DNA of 64,000 bases from positions 1,054,001 through 1,118,000 of the forward strand of contig NZ_CP006880.1 in NCBI RefSeq assembly GCF_000816845.1. Direction: 5' to 3'. Below are positions 18,641 to 28,358 of the stretch, piece by piece. Source of the stretch: Rhizobium gallicum bv. gallicum R602sp. GTDB lineage: Bacteria; Pseudomonadota; Alphaproteobacteria; Rhizobiales; Rhizobiaceae. A program made the position numbers and the translations under genes. The notes below the pieces were generated by a model. That model was given only the letters and a program-made list of their open reading frames with translations. It was not told where the DNA came from and did not search any database. Every line of letters begins with the position of its first letter. Position 1 is the first letter of the stretch.

Positions 18641-20023
18641 CTATTCCATCGCTGCGTACCAGGCGCAGCGATAGTTTTTGAGACCGGTAATCGCGGCCGG
18701 CGTGAAACATCTTTCCGGACCGGGCGCGGGTCTGATACCGGTAAGCAGTGCGGCGCCCTGGCTGGTGCCGGTCGAGCCCGGCAGCGCGATCACGTCCCGT
18801 TCCATCAATGCCGCGAGAACCTTGAGATACGTCTCGTTCAGCGCGAACGGCCCTTCGACGATGACAGGTCCATCGGCGCCGATGAGGCCGAGGCAGGCCT
18901 CGGTCATCAACGTGAGGTAGAGGCACATGGCGGCGTAGCGTTGCGCAGGGCTTGCGCCATCGGCATTCAGCCAGTGCCTTTTGCGGTCGGGAAAGGGGCC
19001 GGAGCCGGGGGCCACGTTCGGCAGCAACATGAGGTTTCCTGCAATGACCGGGCCGAGTGCTGCGGCAACGTCCTTAAGCGGAACATTGCCGATTTCTGCG
19101 GAAAGAATTTCGAACTCACGGCCGCCCATGAAGCGGGAGGACGGCACGGCCCGACCATAGGCATCGACATTGGCGAGCGCATCGCGCTTCGCGTCGAGAT
19201 GGGTGAGATCGCCGCCGACGCCGAAATTTACAACCCATGTGCCGGTCGAGACAACCGTAAAGGGCGCCGTGCGCGCGACGAGATGCGGCAGCAGCGAGGC
19301 GTTTGAATCATGGATGCCGCAGTAGACCGGGATTTCTGTGGCCAGGCCGATCTCGGCGGCTATGTCCGGCAGGACGTGGCCGAGCGCGTCGAAAGCCGAG
19401 CGGATCGGCGCCATGAGATTGCGAATGCCGAGCCGATCGACAAGCGAGGAATATTCGCCTGTTTTTGGGTTCCACAGATCTGTATGGCAGCCGAGCGAGG
19501 TCAGTTCGTTAGCTGTAACGCCCGTCAGCCGTGCCGCCCAATATTGCGGATAGGTGACGATCGTTGCCACCTTCGCGAATTCTTCCCTAAAGGCCGTCTT
19601 CTGATAATGAAGCTGGGCGCCGACATTCAGCCCCATCGACTGGCGCGGTGAATAAGTCTCCTCGAAGGGAGGGCGCAGCGCCGTATAGGCGTCTCGGATC
19701 TCTTGCGGATATTCATGTTCGTAATCGAGAACCGGCATCGCAAGCTTGCCGTCTGCGCCGAGCAGTGCTGCTGACGCGCCATGGGTCGTGATCGAAATTG
19801 CATCGAAACCCGGCTTTGCCGCGAAAGACTTCAGCGCGTCGACCGCAAAACCCCAAAGGTTCTCGATATCATAGCGCGGATAGATGCCGGACCGGATGAC
19901 TGTATTCGCCGTCTTTGCGGCTGCGATTTCCGTGCCGGTTTGGCTGTCGAGCACGACAACTTTTGCATTCGTCTTGCCGATATCGAGAACGGCGATACGG
20001 CGGTAACCGGGCGGTTTGCTCAT
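18641..20023 (-). CDS. rhaK: RhaK, FGGY-family sugar kinase of the L-rhamnose locus
   Basis: A 460-residue FGGY kinase. The N-terminal phosphate-binding '[11 protein letters not shown]' is near residue 12, '[11 protein letters not shown]' near residue 80 and the C-terminal ATPase segment '[12 protein letters not shown]' near residue 425. The ATG at 20023 overlaps the rhaU stop as ATGA. The gene order rhaR-S-T-P-Q-U-K is that of R. leguminosarum, where RhaK is known to be needed both for catabolism and for rhamnose uptake. It would phosphorylate the sugar or ketose in the cytoplasm ahead of the aldolase. Confidence 0.9.
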   Translation of the reverse strand: MSKPPGYRRIAVLDIGKTNAKVVVLDSQTGTEIAAAKTANTVIRSGIYPRYDIENLWGFAVDALKSFAAKPGFDAISITTHGASAALLGADGKLAMPVLDYEHEYPQEIRDAYTALRPPFEETYSPRQSMGLNVGAQLHYQKTAFREEFAKVATIVTYPQYWAARLTGVTANELTSLGCHTDLWNPKTGEYSSLVDRLGIRNLMAPIRSAFDALGHVLPDIAAEIGLATEIPVYCGIHDSNASLLPHLVARTAPFTVVSTGTWVVNFGVGGDLTHLDAKRDALANVDAYGRAVPSSRFMGGREFEILSAEIGNVPLKDVAAALGPVIAGNLMLLPNVAPGSGPFPDRKRHWLNADGASPAQRYAAMCLYLTLMTEACLGLIGADGPVIVEGPFALNETYLKVLAALMERDVIALPGSTGTSQGAALLTGIRPAPGPERCFTPAAITGLKNYRCAWYAAME

Positions 20024-20340
20024 GGCATGTGGAAGACGGTAACGAGGTCGCTCTGGAGCGGTGAATTGTCCGGATTTGTTTCCATGATGTCGGCCATATG
20101 GCTCCACCACCTTTTCATCAGGGGATGTTCCGGCAGGCTCGCCATCGTGTGATCTTTCGGCCGCGTCAGCACGCCGAAGAGCGTGTTCGTCTCGCGGTCG
20201 AGATGGATCGAATAGTCGCTCGCGCCGGACTTGTGCAGCAGCTCGACGAGCTCCGGCCAGATCTCGTCGTGCCGCTTCCTGTACTCGGCTTCCATGCCTG
20301 GATTGAGCTTCATCTTGAAGGCGTATTTTTCAACGGTCAT
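20020..20340 (-). CDS. rhaU: RhaU, L-rhamnose mutarotase
   Basis: A 106-residue protein of the RhaM/RhaU family, with '[22 protein letters not shown]' near the N-terminus, which includes the conserved His of mutarotases, and '[15 protein letters not shown]' toward the C-terminus. It interconverts alpha and beta anomers of L-rhamnose so the isomerase or kinase gets its preferred form. The start at 20340 overlaps the rhaQ stop as ATGA, and its own stop overlaps rhaK the same way, so translation is tightly coupled. Confidence 0.92.
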   Translation of the reverse strand: MTVEKYAFKMKLNPGMEAEYRKRHDEIWPELVELLHKSGASDYSIHLDRETNTLFGVLTRPKDHTMASLPEHPLMKRWWSHMADIMETNPDNSPLQSDLVTVFHMP

Positions 20341-21347
20341 TTGGAACTCATGGCTTTGATACGTCGGGCGATAATCGGAATGGCAATGGTGATGATGAGC
20401 AGCAGGCCGATGAAGATCGACATGACGATGCCCGGAACGTTGAGCAGGCCGAGGCCGAAGGTAACGAGGCCCATGACGAAGGCTGCGATGACGACGCCGC
20501 CGATCGTGCCCGAGCCGCCGAGGATCGAGACACCGCCGAGCACGACCATGGTGACGACTTCGAGCTCCCAGCCCTGCGCAATCGAGGGACGGGTGGAGCC
20601 AAGGCGCGAGGTGAGGCACACCGCTGCAATACCGCTCATGACACCGGTCAGCATGAAGAGGATGAATTTCACGCGTTCGACCGGAATCCCGGAGAAGCGG
20701 GCGGCAAAATCGTTATTGCCGATCGTATAGACCTGGCGGCCAAAGTTCGTGGCGTGCAGCAGGATGGCGAAGAGAATCGCCAGCACGAAGAACAGCACGA
20801 ATTCGAAGGAAAAGACCCAGAAGACATAGCCCTGGCCGAAGTAGGCGAAATCGGCGGGATATTTGCCGTAGGCCTGGTCCCCCAGCACAATATAGGAGAT
20901 GCCGCGGAAGAGGCTCATCGTGCCGATGGTGACGACGATCGACGGCAGTTTCAGGACGGAGACGAGGACGCCGTTGAAAACTCCGCAAACCAACCCCGTG
21001 CCGATGCCGATCAGCACGAGGCCCGGTGTCGCGATGCCGGCCTGTGCGGCCGCCCCCATGGCCGTCGATGCAAGCGCGATGATGGCTGCAACCGATAGAT
21101 CGATCTCGCCTGCGATCACAAGCAGCGCCATGGCAAAGGCGATCATCGCTTTTTCGGTGAAATTGAAGGTTGCGTCCGAGAGGTTCCATGCATTCAGGAA
21201 GTAGGGCGATGCCATGGAATTGAAGACAAAGATCAAGATGGCAACGCCGAAAAGCAGCACTTCCCAGCTGGCCATGATGCGGCGGAACGGGGTGCCGAGA
21301 CGATCGGGAATGACGCGCTTTTCGGTTGGGGCGGAAAAGGTGCTCAT
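20337..21347 (-). CDS. rhaQ: RhaQ, rhamnose ABC transporter permease
   Basis: A 336-residue ribose/rhamnose-type permease (BPD_transp_2) with about eight to ten membrane segments. Internal signatures are '[16 protein letters not shown]' and '[17 protein letters not shown]', found in CUT2 permeases. It overlaps its neighbours on both sides by ATGA junctions. It forms a heteromeric channel with RhaP. Confidence 0.9.
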   Translation of the reverse strand: MSTFSAPTEKRVIPDRLGTPFRRIMASWEVLLFGVAILIFVFNSMASPYFLNAWNLSDATFNFTEKAMIAFAMALLVIAGEIDLSVAAIIALASTAMGAAAQAGIATPGLVLIGIGTGLVCGVFNGVLVSVLKLPSIVVTIGTMSLFRGISYIVLGDQAYGKYPADFAYFGQGYVFWVFSFEFVLFFVLAILFAILLHATNFGRQVYTIGNNDFAARFSGIPVERVKFILFMLTGVMSGIAAVCLTSRLGSTRPSIAQGWELEVVTMVVLGGVSILGGSGTIGGVVIAAFVMGLVTFGLGLLNVPGIVMSIFIGLLLIITIAIPIIARRIKAMSSK

Positions 21348-22345
21348 GGGACGACCTCGGCTGGAGTTTCTGCAGCTGCCTTGTCGCGCAGGATGATACG
21401 GCCGCGACTGCGCTCGCGACGGGCATTGAAGACGACGGCAAGGATGATCACGGTGCCTGAGATCGCCATCTGTGTGAAGGGCGAGATGCCGATGACGGGA
21501 AGCGCATTCTTGATGACGCCGAGGAAGAGGGCGCCCAGCACCGTGCCGATGACTGACCCGACACCGCCGGCGATAGAGATGCCGCCGATGACGCAGGCGG
21601 CGACGCTGTCGAGCTCGAAACCGCTGGCGATATCAACATAGGCGACCGCGTAACGCGAGACCCACAGGTAGCTTGCAAGGCCGGCGAGCGCACCGGACAG
21701 CACGAAGGCCAGGAATTTCGTCCACCCGGTATCGATTCCCGCGTAGACGGCCGCCGTCGGGTTGCCGCCAGTCGCATAGGCCGATCTGCCGAACTGGGTA
21801 TATTTCAGCAGAATATACATCAAGAGCACGATTGCGATCCCAACCCAACTGAGAACCGGCAGGCCGAGGATCGGCGTGCGGGGCACGGAAAGGAAGGTCG
21901 GTGTCATCTGATGGGCGTTCACCCAGGCGCCGCCGGAGAGCACGAAGGCCATGCCGCGATAGATGGTCAGCGTCCCGAGCGTGACGACGATCGGGGGGAT
22001 TTCAAGGGCCCAGACAAGAAAGCCGTTGATCGCACCGAGGCAGGCGCCGATCGCAATCGCTGCAAGGATCAGGACGACCAGCGGCAGATCGGGAAAGGCG
22101 GCATTCATCATCGCGATTGCCATGCCGGTGAAGGCGAGATTAGCGGCGACCGAAAGGTCAATCGATTTCGTAAGGATAACGGTCATCTGCGCGAGCGCCA
22201 GTATGATGAGGATCGAGGTATCGTTGAAGATGCCGGCGAGGTTTGAGGGCGTCGCAAAATCTGCAGCGCGCGCCGAAAAGACCGCGATCATCAAGACGAT
22301 GATGAGGAAAAGCAGGGTTTCGCGTTTTCTAATCAGTCGTGCCAT
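21344..22345 (-). CDS. rhaP: RhaP, rhamnose ABC transporter permease
   Basis: A 333-residue CUT2 permease with the family motifs 'TKSIDLSVAANLAFTG' and 'CVIGGISIAGGVGSVIG' and multiple hydrophobic helices. It starts 9 bases after the ATPase gene rhaT and ends in an ATGA overlap with rhaQ. The R. leguminosarum locus likewise carries two different permeases. Confidence 0.9.
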   Translation of the reverse strand: MARLIRKRETLLFLIIVLMIAVFSARAADFATPSNLAGIFNDTSILIILALAQMTVILTKSIDLSVAANLAFTGMAIAMMNAAFPDLPLVVLILAAIAIGACLGAINGFLVWALEIPPIVVTLGTLTIYRGMAFVLSGGAWVNAHQMTPTFLSVPRTPILGLPVLSWVGIAIVLLMYILLKYTQFGRSAYATGGNPTAAVYAGIDTGWTKFLAFVLSGALAGLASYLWVSRYAVAYVDIASGFELDSVAACVIGGISIAGGVGSVIGTVLGALFLGVIKNALPVIGISPFTQMAISGTVIILAVVFNARRERSRGRIILRDKAAAETPAEVVP

Positions 22346-22354
22346 TCCATTACC

Positions 22355-23890
22355 TCATGCATTTCCGGTCGCTGCGCGCACCAATGCCTCTGGCGAAAGC
22401 TCCGCGCGCTCAAACAGACCGGCCGACAACCCTTCCTTCATCACCAGGACACGGTCGGACATGCCGATGATTTCCGGCAGTTCAGAGGAGATCATGATGA
22501 TGGAGAGCCCTTCGGCGGCAAGCTCGCTGATGAAGCCGTGGACCGCCGCCTTGGAACCGATATCGATGCCTTTGGTCGGCTCGTCGAGGATGATGACCTT
22601 GGGCTGCGTCGCCAGCCATTTTCCGATGACGACTTTCTGCTGATTGCCGCCAGACAGCGTGCCGACGGGGACGGACAGTGCGGCTGCGCGAAGGTCCAGC
22701 CGCTCGGCGTATCTACGGGCGAGCGCAAATTCGTTGGCGGCCTTCAGGAAGCCCTTGCGCGACGTGCGCGTCAGTGAAGGCAGCGTCATGTTCTGATAGA
22801 TGGGCATCGGCAGCGCCAGGCCGTGGCGGCCACGCTCTTCCGGCACATAGACGATGCCGGCACGGATGGCATCGAGCGGCGATGCCATCGAAATTCTCTT
22901 GCCGTCGAGCATGAGCCTGCCGGAAAGCGGCTTGGTGATGCCGAAAAGCGATTGGCAGAGTTCCGAACGACCAGCGCCGATCAGGCCATAGACGCCGAGA
23001 ATTTCACCCTTGCGAAGCGTGAAGGAAATATCGCGGAATTCCGTTCGGTGACAGTAATCCTGGACTTCGAGAACGGGGCCGCCAATCTCTACCGGGAACT
23101 TCGGAAACACGTTCTCGACATCGCGGCCGACCATGAGCTTCACGATCGCGTCCTGCGGCGTCTCCTTCAGCCTGCCGTCTCCGACGGCGCGGCCGTCGCG
23201 GAAGACGACGAAGTTGTCGGCAATCTCGTAGAGTTCGTCGAACTTGTGGCTTATGAAAAGAATCGCCTTGCCCTTTTCCTTCAGGCCCTGAACGATGCGG
23301 AAGAGATCGTCGATCTCCTTGCGCGAAAGGGCAGCCGTCGGCTCATCCATGATGACGATGCGGGCCTCGATCGAAAGAGCGCGGGCAATTGCCACCAGAT
23401 GACGCTGCGCGATCGAGAGGTCCCTCAGGCGGATCGTCGGATCGATGCTGCTTTCGAGTGACGTCAACAGCTCTTTCGAGCGGCTGTTCATCGCCTTCCA
23501 GTCGATGGTGCGGAATTTTGTGCGCGGCGCATGGCCGAGGAAGATGTTTTCGGCAACCGTCAATTCGTCGAAGAGGACAGTTTCCTGATGGATGGCAGTG
23601 ACGCCCGCATCGATTGCGGCCTGCGCACTGGCGAAGGCGACGGGCTGGCCGTCGACGATGATTTCGCCTTCGTTCGGCCTGTAGATGCCGGTCAGGATCT
23701 TAACGAGAGTGGATTTGCCTGCGCCGTTTTCGCCGATCAGCGCGGTCACCTTGCCGGGATAGAGTGCGATGCTGACCTTGTCGAGCGCCTTTACGCCGGG
23801 AAAGATCTGCGAAATGCCCCGCATTTCGAGGATGGCGGGCGCATCTGCGGCCTTGCGGTCTGTGGCGGATTGTTGAAGGGCAGTGTTCAT
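22355..23890 (-). CDS. rhaT: RhaT, rhamnose ABC transporter double ATPase
   Basis: A 511-residue CUT2-type protein with two ABC domains. The first has Walker A 'GENGAGKSTLVKIL', signature 'LSIAQRHLVAIARAL' and Walker B 'IVIMDEPTA'. The second has the usual degenerate Walker A 'GLIGAGRSELCQSL' and an intact 'LSGGNQQKVVIGKWLA'. The start is placed at 23890, giving the normal family length; the frame stays open for 14 more codons upstream. Note that this RhaT is an ABC ATPase and not the enterobacterial rhamnose-proton symporter of the same name. Confidence 0.9.
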   Translation of the reverse strand: MNTALQQSATDRKAADAPAILEMRGISQIFPGVKALDKVSIALYPGKVTALIGENGAGKSTLVKILTGIYRPNEGEIIVDGQPVAFASAQAAIDAGVTAIHQETVLFDELTVAENIFLGHAPRTKFRTIDWKAMNSRSKELLTSLESSIDPTIRLRDLSIAQRHLVAIARALSIEARIVIMDEPTAALSRKEIDDLFRIVQGLKEKGKAILFISHKFDELYEIADNFVVFRDGRAVGDGRLKETPQDAIVKLMVGRDVENVFPKFPVEIGGPVLEVQDYCHRTEFRDISFTLRKGEILGVYGLIGAGRSELCQSLFGITKPLSGRLMLDGKRISMASPLDAIRAGIVYVPEERGRHGLALPMPIYQNMTLPSLTRTSRKGFLKAANEFALARRYAERLDLRAAALSVPVGTLSGGNQQKVVIGKWLATQPKVIILDEPTKGIDIGSKAAVHGFISELAAEGLSIIMISSELPEIIGMSDRVLVMKEGLSAGLFERAELSPEALVRAATGNA

Positions 23891-23919
23891 CAGCGCTTTA
23901 CCGGTGTCGAATGAGAAAT

Positions 23920-23942
23920 CCCGGCGGCCCAAGGCCGCCGGG
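23920..23942 (-). terminator. strong hairpin between rhaS and rhaT
   Basis: A perfect 10-base GC-rich stem (23920-23929 with 23933-23942) closed by a 3-base loop lies between rhaS and rhaT. On the transcribed minus strand it is followed by ATTTCTCATT, a weak T-rich tract. It likely acts as a partial terminator or 3' stabiliser that lets the binding protein be made in excess. Confidence 0.65.
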
Positions 23943-23963
23943 CTTTATGCGTGATGGTTCACA

Positions 23964-24959
23964 TCAGAAGACCTTGGAGAACTGGTCGATGTTCGAAGCG
24001 TTATAGACGAACGGATCTGCCATTGCGGCCTCGCCGTTGTCGCCAACCTTGATCTTGCCCATGCGCCCGGTTTCGATCTCGCTACCCGGTTTGCCGTCGG
24101 TTTCACCCTTGACGAGGCGATAGGCGATCTGCGTGGCCGAATAGCCGAGGTCGATCGGGTTCCAGATGGCGAATTCCTTCGTGGCGCCCGACTTGATCGC
24201 GCCGGCCATTTCGGAGGGCAGGCCGAGACCCGTGACATAGACCTTGCCGACGAGGCCCTTGTCTTCCACGACCTTGGATGCCGCCAGAACGCCGACCGTC
24301 GTTGGAGCGACGATGACCTTTACATTCGGGTTGGACTTCAAGAGGCCTTCGGCTTCGCGGTAGGACTTGTCGGAAAGGTCGTCGCCGTAAACCGTAGTGA
24401 CGAGGTTCAGACCGGGGAAGTCCTTGAGCTGCTTCTTCATCTGATCGATCCAGATGTTCTGGTTCGTCGAGGTGGTCGTCGCCGAAAGGATCGCGAAATC
24501 GCCCTTGCCGCCGTCGAGGTGATTTTGCGCCAGGGTCAGGCACATCTTGCCGATCAGCTCGTTGGACGATGGGTTGAGCTGTAGGATGCGGCCTTCAGGA
24601 GCAACGCCGGAATCCCAAGAAATGACCTTGATGCCGCGCTGGGTAGCCTTTTTCAAAGCCGGAACGACTGCGTCCGGGTCGTTCGCCGAAATCGCGATGG
24701 CATCGACGCCCTGTGCGATCAGCGAATTGATGACTTCGATCTGGCCCTCGGCCGTCGTCGAGGTCGGGCCGGTATAAATCACTTCGACGCCGCCGAGCTC
24801 CTTGGCGGCTTCCTGGGCGCCCTTGTTGGCGGCGTCGAAGAAGCCGTTGCCGAGTGACTTGACGACAAGGCCGATCTTCATGTCGGCAGCACTGGCCGTG
24901 CCTGCCATCATGGCGACGGCGAGTGCGACGCCCACCGCGAGTTTCTTTGCGAGTTTCAT
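23964..24959 (-). CDS. rhaS: RhaS, rhamnose-binding periplasmic protein
   Basis: A 331-residue ABC sugar-binding protein (Peripla_BP_4) with a signal peptide in the first 24 residues ('LAVGVALAVAMMAGTASA'). The mature start 'DMKIGLVVKSLGNGFFDAANKGAQ' is typical of CUT2 binding proteins. GGAGG precedes the ATG. It is the first structural gene after rhaR in the leftward operon. This rhizobial RhaS is a binding protein and unrelated to the AraC-type regulator RhaS of E. coli. Confidence 0.92.
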   Translation of the reverse strand: MKLAKKLAVGVALAVAMMAGTASAADMKIGLVVKSLGNGFFDAANKGAQEAAKELGGVEVIYTGPTSTTAEGQIEVINSLIAQGVDAIAISANDPDAVVPALKKATQRGIKVISWDSGVAPEGRILQLNPSSNELIGKMCLTLAQNHLDGGKGDFAILSATTTSTNQNIWIDQMKKQLKDFPGLNLVTTVYGDDLSDKSYREAEGLLKSNPNVKVIVAPTTVGVLAASKVVEDKGLVGKVYVTGLGLPSEMAGAIKSGATKEFAIWNPIDLGYSATQIAYRLVKGETDGKPGSEIETGRMGKIKVGDNGEAAMADPFVYNASNIDQFSKVF

Positions 24960-25010
24960 GCTTTCATCCTCCCACGTTGATTGAGACTAACTACACCTGG
25001 TCGTCGCTTC

Positions 25011-25823
25011 TCAGGCGACCGACGAGGAATCCTCCTTCACCGATTGCAGGCCAGCGCTCGCGACGACGAGCTTGATGCCTGCATCCTCCATCATCTTGGC
25101 GGAATCTTCCTGGATGCCGTCGTCGGTGATGATCGTCGAAACACGGTCAAGCGGGCACAGAATGAGGCTCGACCGGCGGCGGAATTTGCTGGAATCGACC
25201 ATCACGACGAGTTCGTCGGCCTGATGCATCAGCTTCTGTTCGCTTTGAATGATCTGTGCGTCGGATTCCATGATGCCGAGCGGGCCGACGCCCTGGGCCC
25301 CGATGAAAAAGCGGCGTGCATAGAAATTGCGGATGGCGTCATTGTCGAACGGCGACAGAATGAGGCTCTGTTCACGGTAGATCACACCGCCCGGCACCGT
25401 CACCGTATTCTTGGAATGTTTTACCAGATGTTCGGCGATCGCGAACGAATTGGTCATGACTTGCATGCGGTGTGCCGACATGAAGTGCACCATCTGAAAC
25501 GTCGTCGTGCCGCCATTGATGATGATCGCATCGCCCGGGTCGCACAGATCCACGGCGGCGCGCGCAATTGCGCGCTTTTTATCGATATTGACCGATTCTG
25601 AAACCCTAAAAGGACGTCCCGCAAGATTGCCGAGCTGCGGCGGATGGACGGCTTCTGCGCCGCCGCGCACGCGGCGGATCTTGCCCTGCACATGGAGAGC
25701 CGCGATGTCACGCCGGATGGTGGCCTCCGAAGCTTCGGTCAGCTCAGCAATATCCTGGATCGTGACGACCGACTTTTCCTGGACCGCGCTCAGGATGATG
25801 CGATGGCGTTCGCGTTCGTGCAT
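25011..25823 (-). CDS. rhaR: RhaR, DeoR-family repressor of the rhamnose locus
   Basis: A 270-residue DeoR-type regulator. The N-terminal helix-turn-helix is at residues 6-60 ('TIQDIAELTEASEATIRRDI') with the family's 'RVRGGA' end, followed by the sugar-phosphate-sensing DeoRC domain ('INGGTTTFQMVHFM'). GGAGGAG precedes the ATG. It is divergent from rhaD across a 196-base intergene holding a large inverted repeat. In R. leguminosarum the homologue is the negative regulator of this locus. The effector is probably a phosphorylated intermediate. Confidence 0.92.
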   Translation of the reverse strand: MHERERHRIILSAVQEKSVVTIQDIAELTEASEATIRRDIAALHVQGKIRRVRGGAEAVHPPQLGNLAGRPFRVSESVNIDKKRAIARAAVDLCDPGDAIIINGGTTTFQMVHFMSAHRMQVMTNSFAIAEHLVKHSKNTVTVPGGVIYREQSLILSPFDNDAIRNFYARRFFIGAQGVGPLGIMESDAQIIQSEQKLMHQADELVVMVDSSKFRRRSSLILCPLDRVSTIITDDGIQEDSAKMMEDAGIKLVVASAGLQSVKEDSSSVA

Positions 25824-25843
25824 TTGGCTCCTCCCTGTCCGTA

Positions 25844-25962
25844 TTTATTTCGTATCCGTTAAAAGCTGTCAATCAAAAACGATCACAAATTTTCATATTG
25901 CGATGCACAATAATTGTTTTTGATCGTTTTCGATTGACAATATGCATTTTGATGAGCGATAC
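25844..25962. promoter_or_regulatory. rhaR/rhaD divergent promoter with paired RhaR operator arms
   Basis: Two 19-base arms form a near-perfect inverted repeat (one mismatch): TGTCAATCAAAAACGATCA at 25867-25885 and TGATCGTTTTCGATTGACA at 25921-25939. Each arm contains a -35 box. TTGACA at 25934-25939 faces rhaD, with a poor -10 (CGATAC) 17 bases later at 25957. TTGACA on the minus strand at 25867-25872 faces rhaR, with an AATAAA-like -10 at 25844-25849. A repressor on these arms would shut both directions together. Gene order makes RhaR the obvious candidate. Confidence 0.7.
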
Positions 25963-26019
25963 CGTCACCGGATACAGCGTGGTTTTGGTCTGCGCATCAG
26001 GCACACAAGGGAGGATGAC

Positions 26020-28116
26020 ATGGCGGCCACCGTCCGGCTTCTTGAGAACCGTTGGGATGATTCTTACGCAGCGGGGCTCGATGAACCCGGTAAGCTGCTT
26101 TATCGCTCGAACCTCCTTGGCGCTGATAAGCGCATCACCAATTACGGCGGCGGCAATACTTCGGCAAAGGTGATGGAAACGGATCCACTGACCGGCGAGA
26201 AGGTCAAGGTTCTTTGGGTCAAGGGATCTGGCGGCGATGTCGGAACCATTAACCTCGACGGCTTTGCGACGCTCTATCAGGACAAGCTTGATTCGCTTAA
26301 GAGCATCTATAAGGGCGTCGAAGACGAAGATCGCATGGTCGGCTTTTTGCCGCATTGCACCTTCAACCTGAATTCCCGCGCCGCCTCGATCGATACGCCG
26401 CTGCATGGATTTGTGCCCTTCACGCATGTCGACCACATGCATCCGGACGCCATTATTGCGATCGCTGCAGCCAAGAACTCCAGGGAACTGACGAAGCAGG
26501 TCTTTGGCGACGCGATCGGCTGGCTGCCGTGGCGCCGCCCGGGCTTCCAGCTCGGTCTCGATCTTGAAGCGTTCGTCAAGGCGAACCCGGATGCCAAGGG
26601 TGTCGTCCTCGAAAGCCACGGCCTTTTCACCTGGGCGAACGACGCCAAGGCCTGCTACGAGCTGACGCTCGCCATTATCAACAAGGCAATCGAATGGTTC
26701 GCCCAGCAGACTGAAGGCAGGACGATCTTCGGCGGCCAGGCGACCCAAAGCCTGCCAGTGGCTGAACGCCGGGCCATCGCTGCCCGCCTGATGCCGGAAA
26801 TCCGCGGGCGGATCGGCAAGCAGGAACGCAAGCTTGGCCATTTCGATGATCAGGACGGCGTGCTCGAATTCGTCAACTCGAAGAATCTCCGCACCCTCGG
26901 CGCACTCGGTACCAGCTGCCCGGACCACTTCTTGCGTACCAAGATCCGCCCACTGATCCTCGACTTCGACCCGGCAAGACCGGACGTAGAGTCGAGCGTT
27001 GCCGGTCTCGACAAGGTGCTGGAAGACTATCGTGTCGATTACGCGCGCTATTACAATGACTGCAAACACGGCAACTCACCGGCGATTCGAGATGCCAATC
27101 CGGTCATTTTCCTCATTCCCGGCGTCGGCATGCTGTCCTTTGCCCGTGACAAGGCAACGGCTCGCATCGCGAGTGAATTTTACGTCAACGCCATCAACGT
27201 GATGCGCGGTGCGTCGACGGTCTCCGAATATCAGGGTCTGCCTGAACAGGAAGCCTTCGACATTGAATACTGGCTCTTGGAAGAGGCAAAGCTGCAGCGC
27301 ATGCCGAAGCCGAAGAGCCTTGCCGGCAAGGTGGCCTTTGTCACCGGCGGAGCCGGCGGCATCGGCCGTGCGACGGCGGCCCGTCTGGTAGGCGAGGGCG
27401 CCTGCGTGGTGCTTGCCGATATCGATGAGTCGGCACTGGCGGCGACGGAAGCCGATTTCGTGAAGAGGTACGGTGCAGATGCGGTGCGCAGCGTGAAGCT
27501 CGACGTCACCAAGGAAGATGCCGTGGTCTCGTCCTTTGCCGAATCCTGCGTCGAGTTTGGCGGCATCGACATCCTCGTTTCGAACGCCGGTATTGCGTCC
27601 TCAGCGCCCATCGAAACCACCGAGCTTTCGATGTGGAACAAGAATATCGATATTCTGACAACCGGCTATTTCCTGGTATCGCGCGAAGCCTTCCGCCTGT
27701 TCCGTCGTCAGAACCTCGGCGGTAACGTGGTCTTCGTCGCCTCCAAGAACGGCCTTGCCTCCTCGCCGAATGCGGCTGCCTATTGCACGGCGAAGGCCGC
27801 CGAGATCCATTTGGCCCGCTGCCTGGCGCTGGAGGGGGCAGAAGCAGGCATTCGGGTGAATACCGTGAACCCGGATGCGGTGCTGCGCGGATCAAAGATC
27901 TGGAACGGCGAGTGGCGCGAACAGCGTGCGGCTTCTTCGAAGATCGAAGTGGACGACCTGGAGGAACACTACCGGAAGCGCTCGATGCTGAAGCTCAACG
28001 TCTTTCCTGAAGATATCGCCGAGGCGATCTATTTCCTCGCGTCGGATCTTTCGGCGAAATCCACCGGCAACATCATCAACGTGGATGCCGGCAACGCACA
28101 GAGCTTCCCGCGCTAG
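26020..28116 (+). CDS. rhaD: RhaD, bifunctional rhamnulose-1-phosphate aldolase / short-chain dehydrogenase
   Basis: A 698-residue two-domain protein. The first ~430 residues are a class II (AraD/FucA-like) aldolase with zinc-site motifs 'HVDHMHPDAI' and 'ESHGLFTWAND'. From about residue 440 there is a short-chain dehydrogenase with 'FVTGGAGGIGRATAARL', 'SNAGIASS' and the catalytic 'YCTAKAAEIH'. It should split rhamnulose-1-phosphate to DHAP and L-lactaldehyde and then oxidise lactaldehyde to lactate. The ATG at 26020 has AGGGAGG upstream; the open frame before it is promoter DNA. It is the first gene of the rightward rha operon. Confidence 0.93.
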   Translation: MAATVRLLENRWDDSYAAGLDEPGKLLYRSNLLGADKRITNYGGGNTSAKVMETDPLTGEKVKVLWVKGSGGDVGTINLDGFATLYQDKLDSLKSIYKGVEDEDRMVGFLPHCTFNLNSRAASIDTPLHGFVPFTHVDHMHPDAIIAIAAAKNSRELTKQVFGDAIGWLPWRRPGFQLGLDLEAFVKANPDAKGVVLESHGLFTWANDAKACYELTLAIINKAIEWFAQQTEGRTIFGGQATQSLPVAERRAIAARLMPEIRGRIGKQERKLGHFDDQDGVLEFVNSKNLRTLGALGTSCPDHFLRTKIRPLILDFDPARPDVESSVAGLDKVLEDYRVDYARYYNDCKHGNSPAIRDANPVIFLIPGVGMLSFARDKATARIASEFYVNAINVMRGASTVSEYQGLPEQEAFDIEYWLLEEAKLQRMPKPKSLAGKVAFVTGGAGGIGRATAARLVGEGACVVLADIDESALAATEADFVKRYGADAVRSVKLDVTKEDAVVSSFAESCVEFGGIDILVSNAGIASSAPIETTELSMWNKNIDILTTGYFLVSREAFRLFRRQNLGGNVVFVASKNGLASSPNAAAYCTAKAAEIHLARCLALEGAEAGIRVNTVNPDAVLRGSKIWNGEWREQRAASSKIEVDDLEEHYRKRSMLKLNVFPEDIAEAIYFLASDLSAKSTGNIINVDAGNAQSFPR

Positions 28117-28120
28117 GAGT

Positions 28121-28279
28121 CTACTTCCGCAGTATAACCCAAATTGCATGGATGATCCCGGGCAGGTAGCCGCAAAGCGTCAGTAGGATATTGAGCCAGA
28201 AATGCAGGCCGACCCCGACCTGCAGGAAGACACCGAGTGGCGGCAGGATGATCGCGAGAAGGATGCGGATAACGTCCAC
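28121..28279 (-). CDS. YqaE/Pmp3-family small membrane protein
   Basis: A 52-residue protein from a GTG start at 28279, reading 'VIRILLAIILPPLGVFLQVG', then 'LTLCGYLPGIIHAIWVI' and a basic end. This is the two-helix UPF0057/Pmp3 proteolipid pattern almost without variation. AGAGG lies about 6 bases before the GTG. A TTG start 11 codons earlier would add a polar stub absent from the family. Relatives are linked to membrane potential and salt or cold stress. It lies antisense in the 242-base gap between rhaD and rhaI. Confidence 0.85.
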   Translation of the reverse strand: MDVIRILLAIILPPLGVFLQVGVGLHFWLNILLTLCGYLPGIIHAIWVILRK

Positions 28280-28358
28280 TAGCGCCTCTTTGGTGGGTGA
28301 GGAATAAAGCAATAGAACGCAGAACAGGGCCTATGGTTCGTGTCTCAGGGAGGATTTG

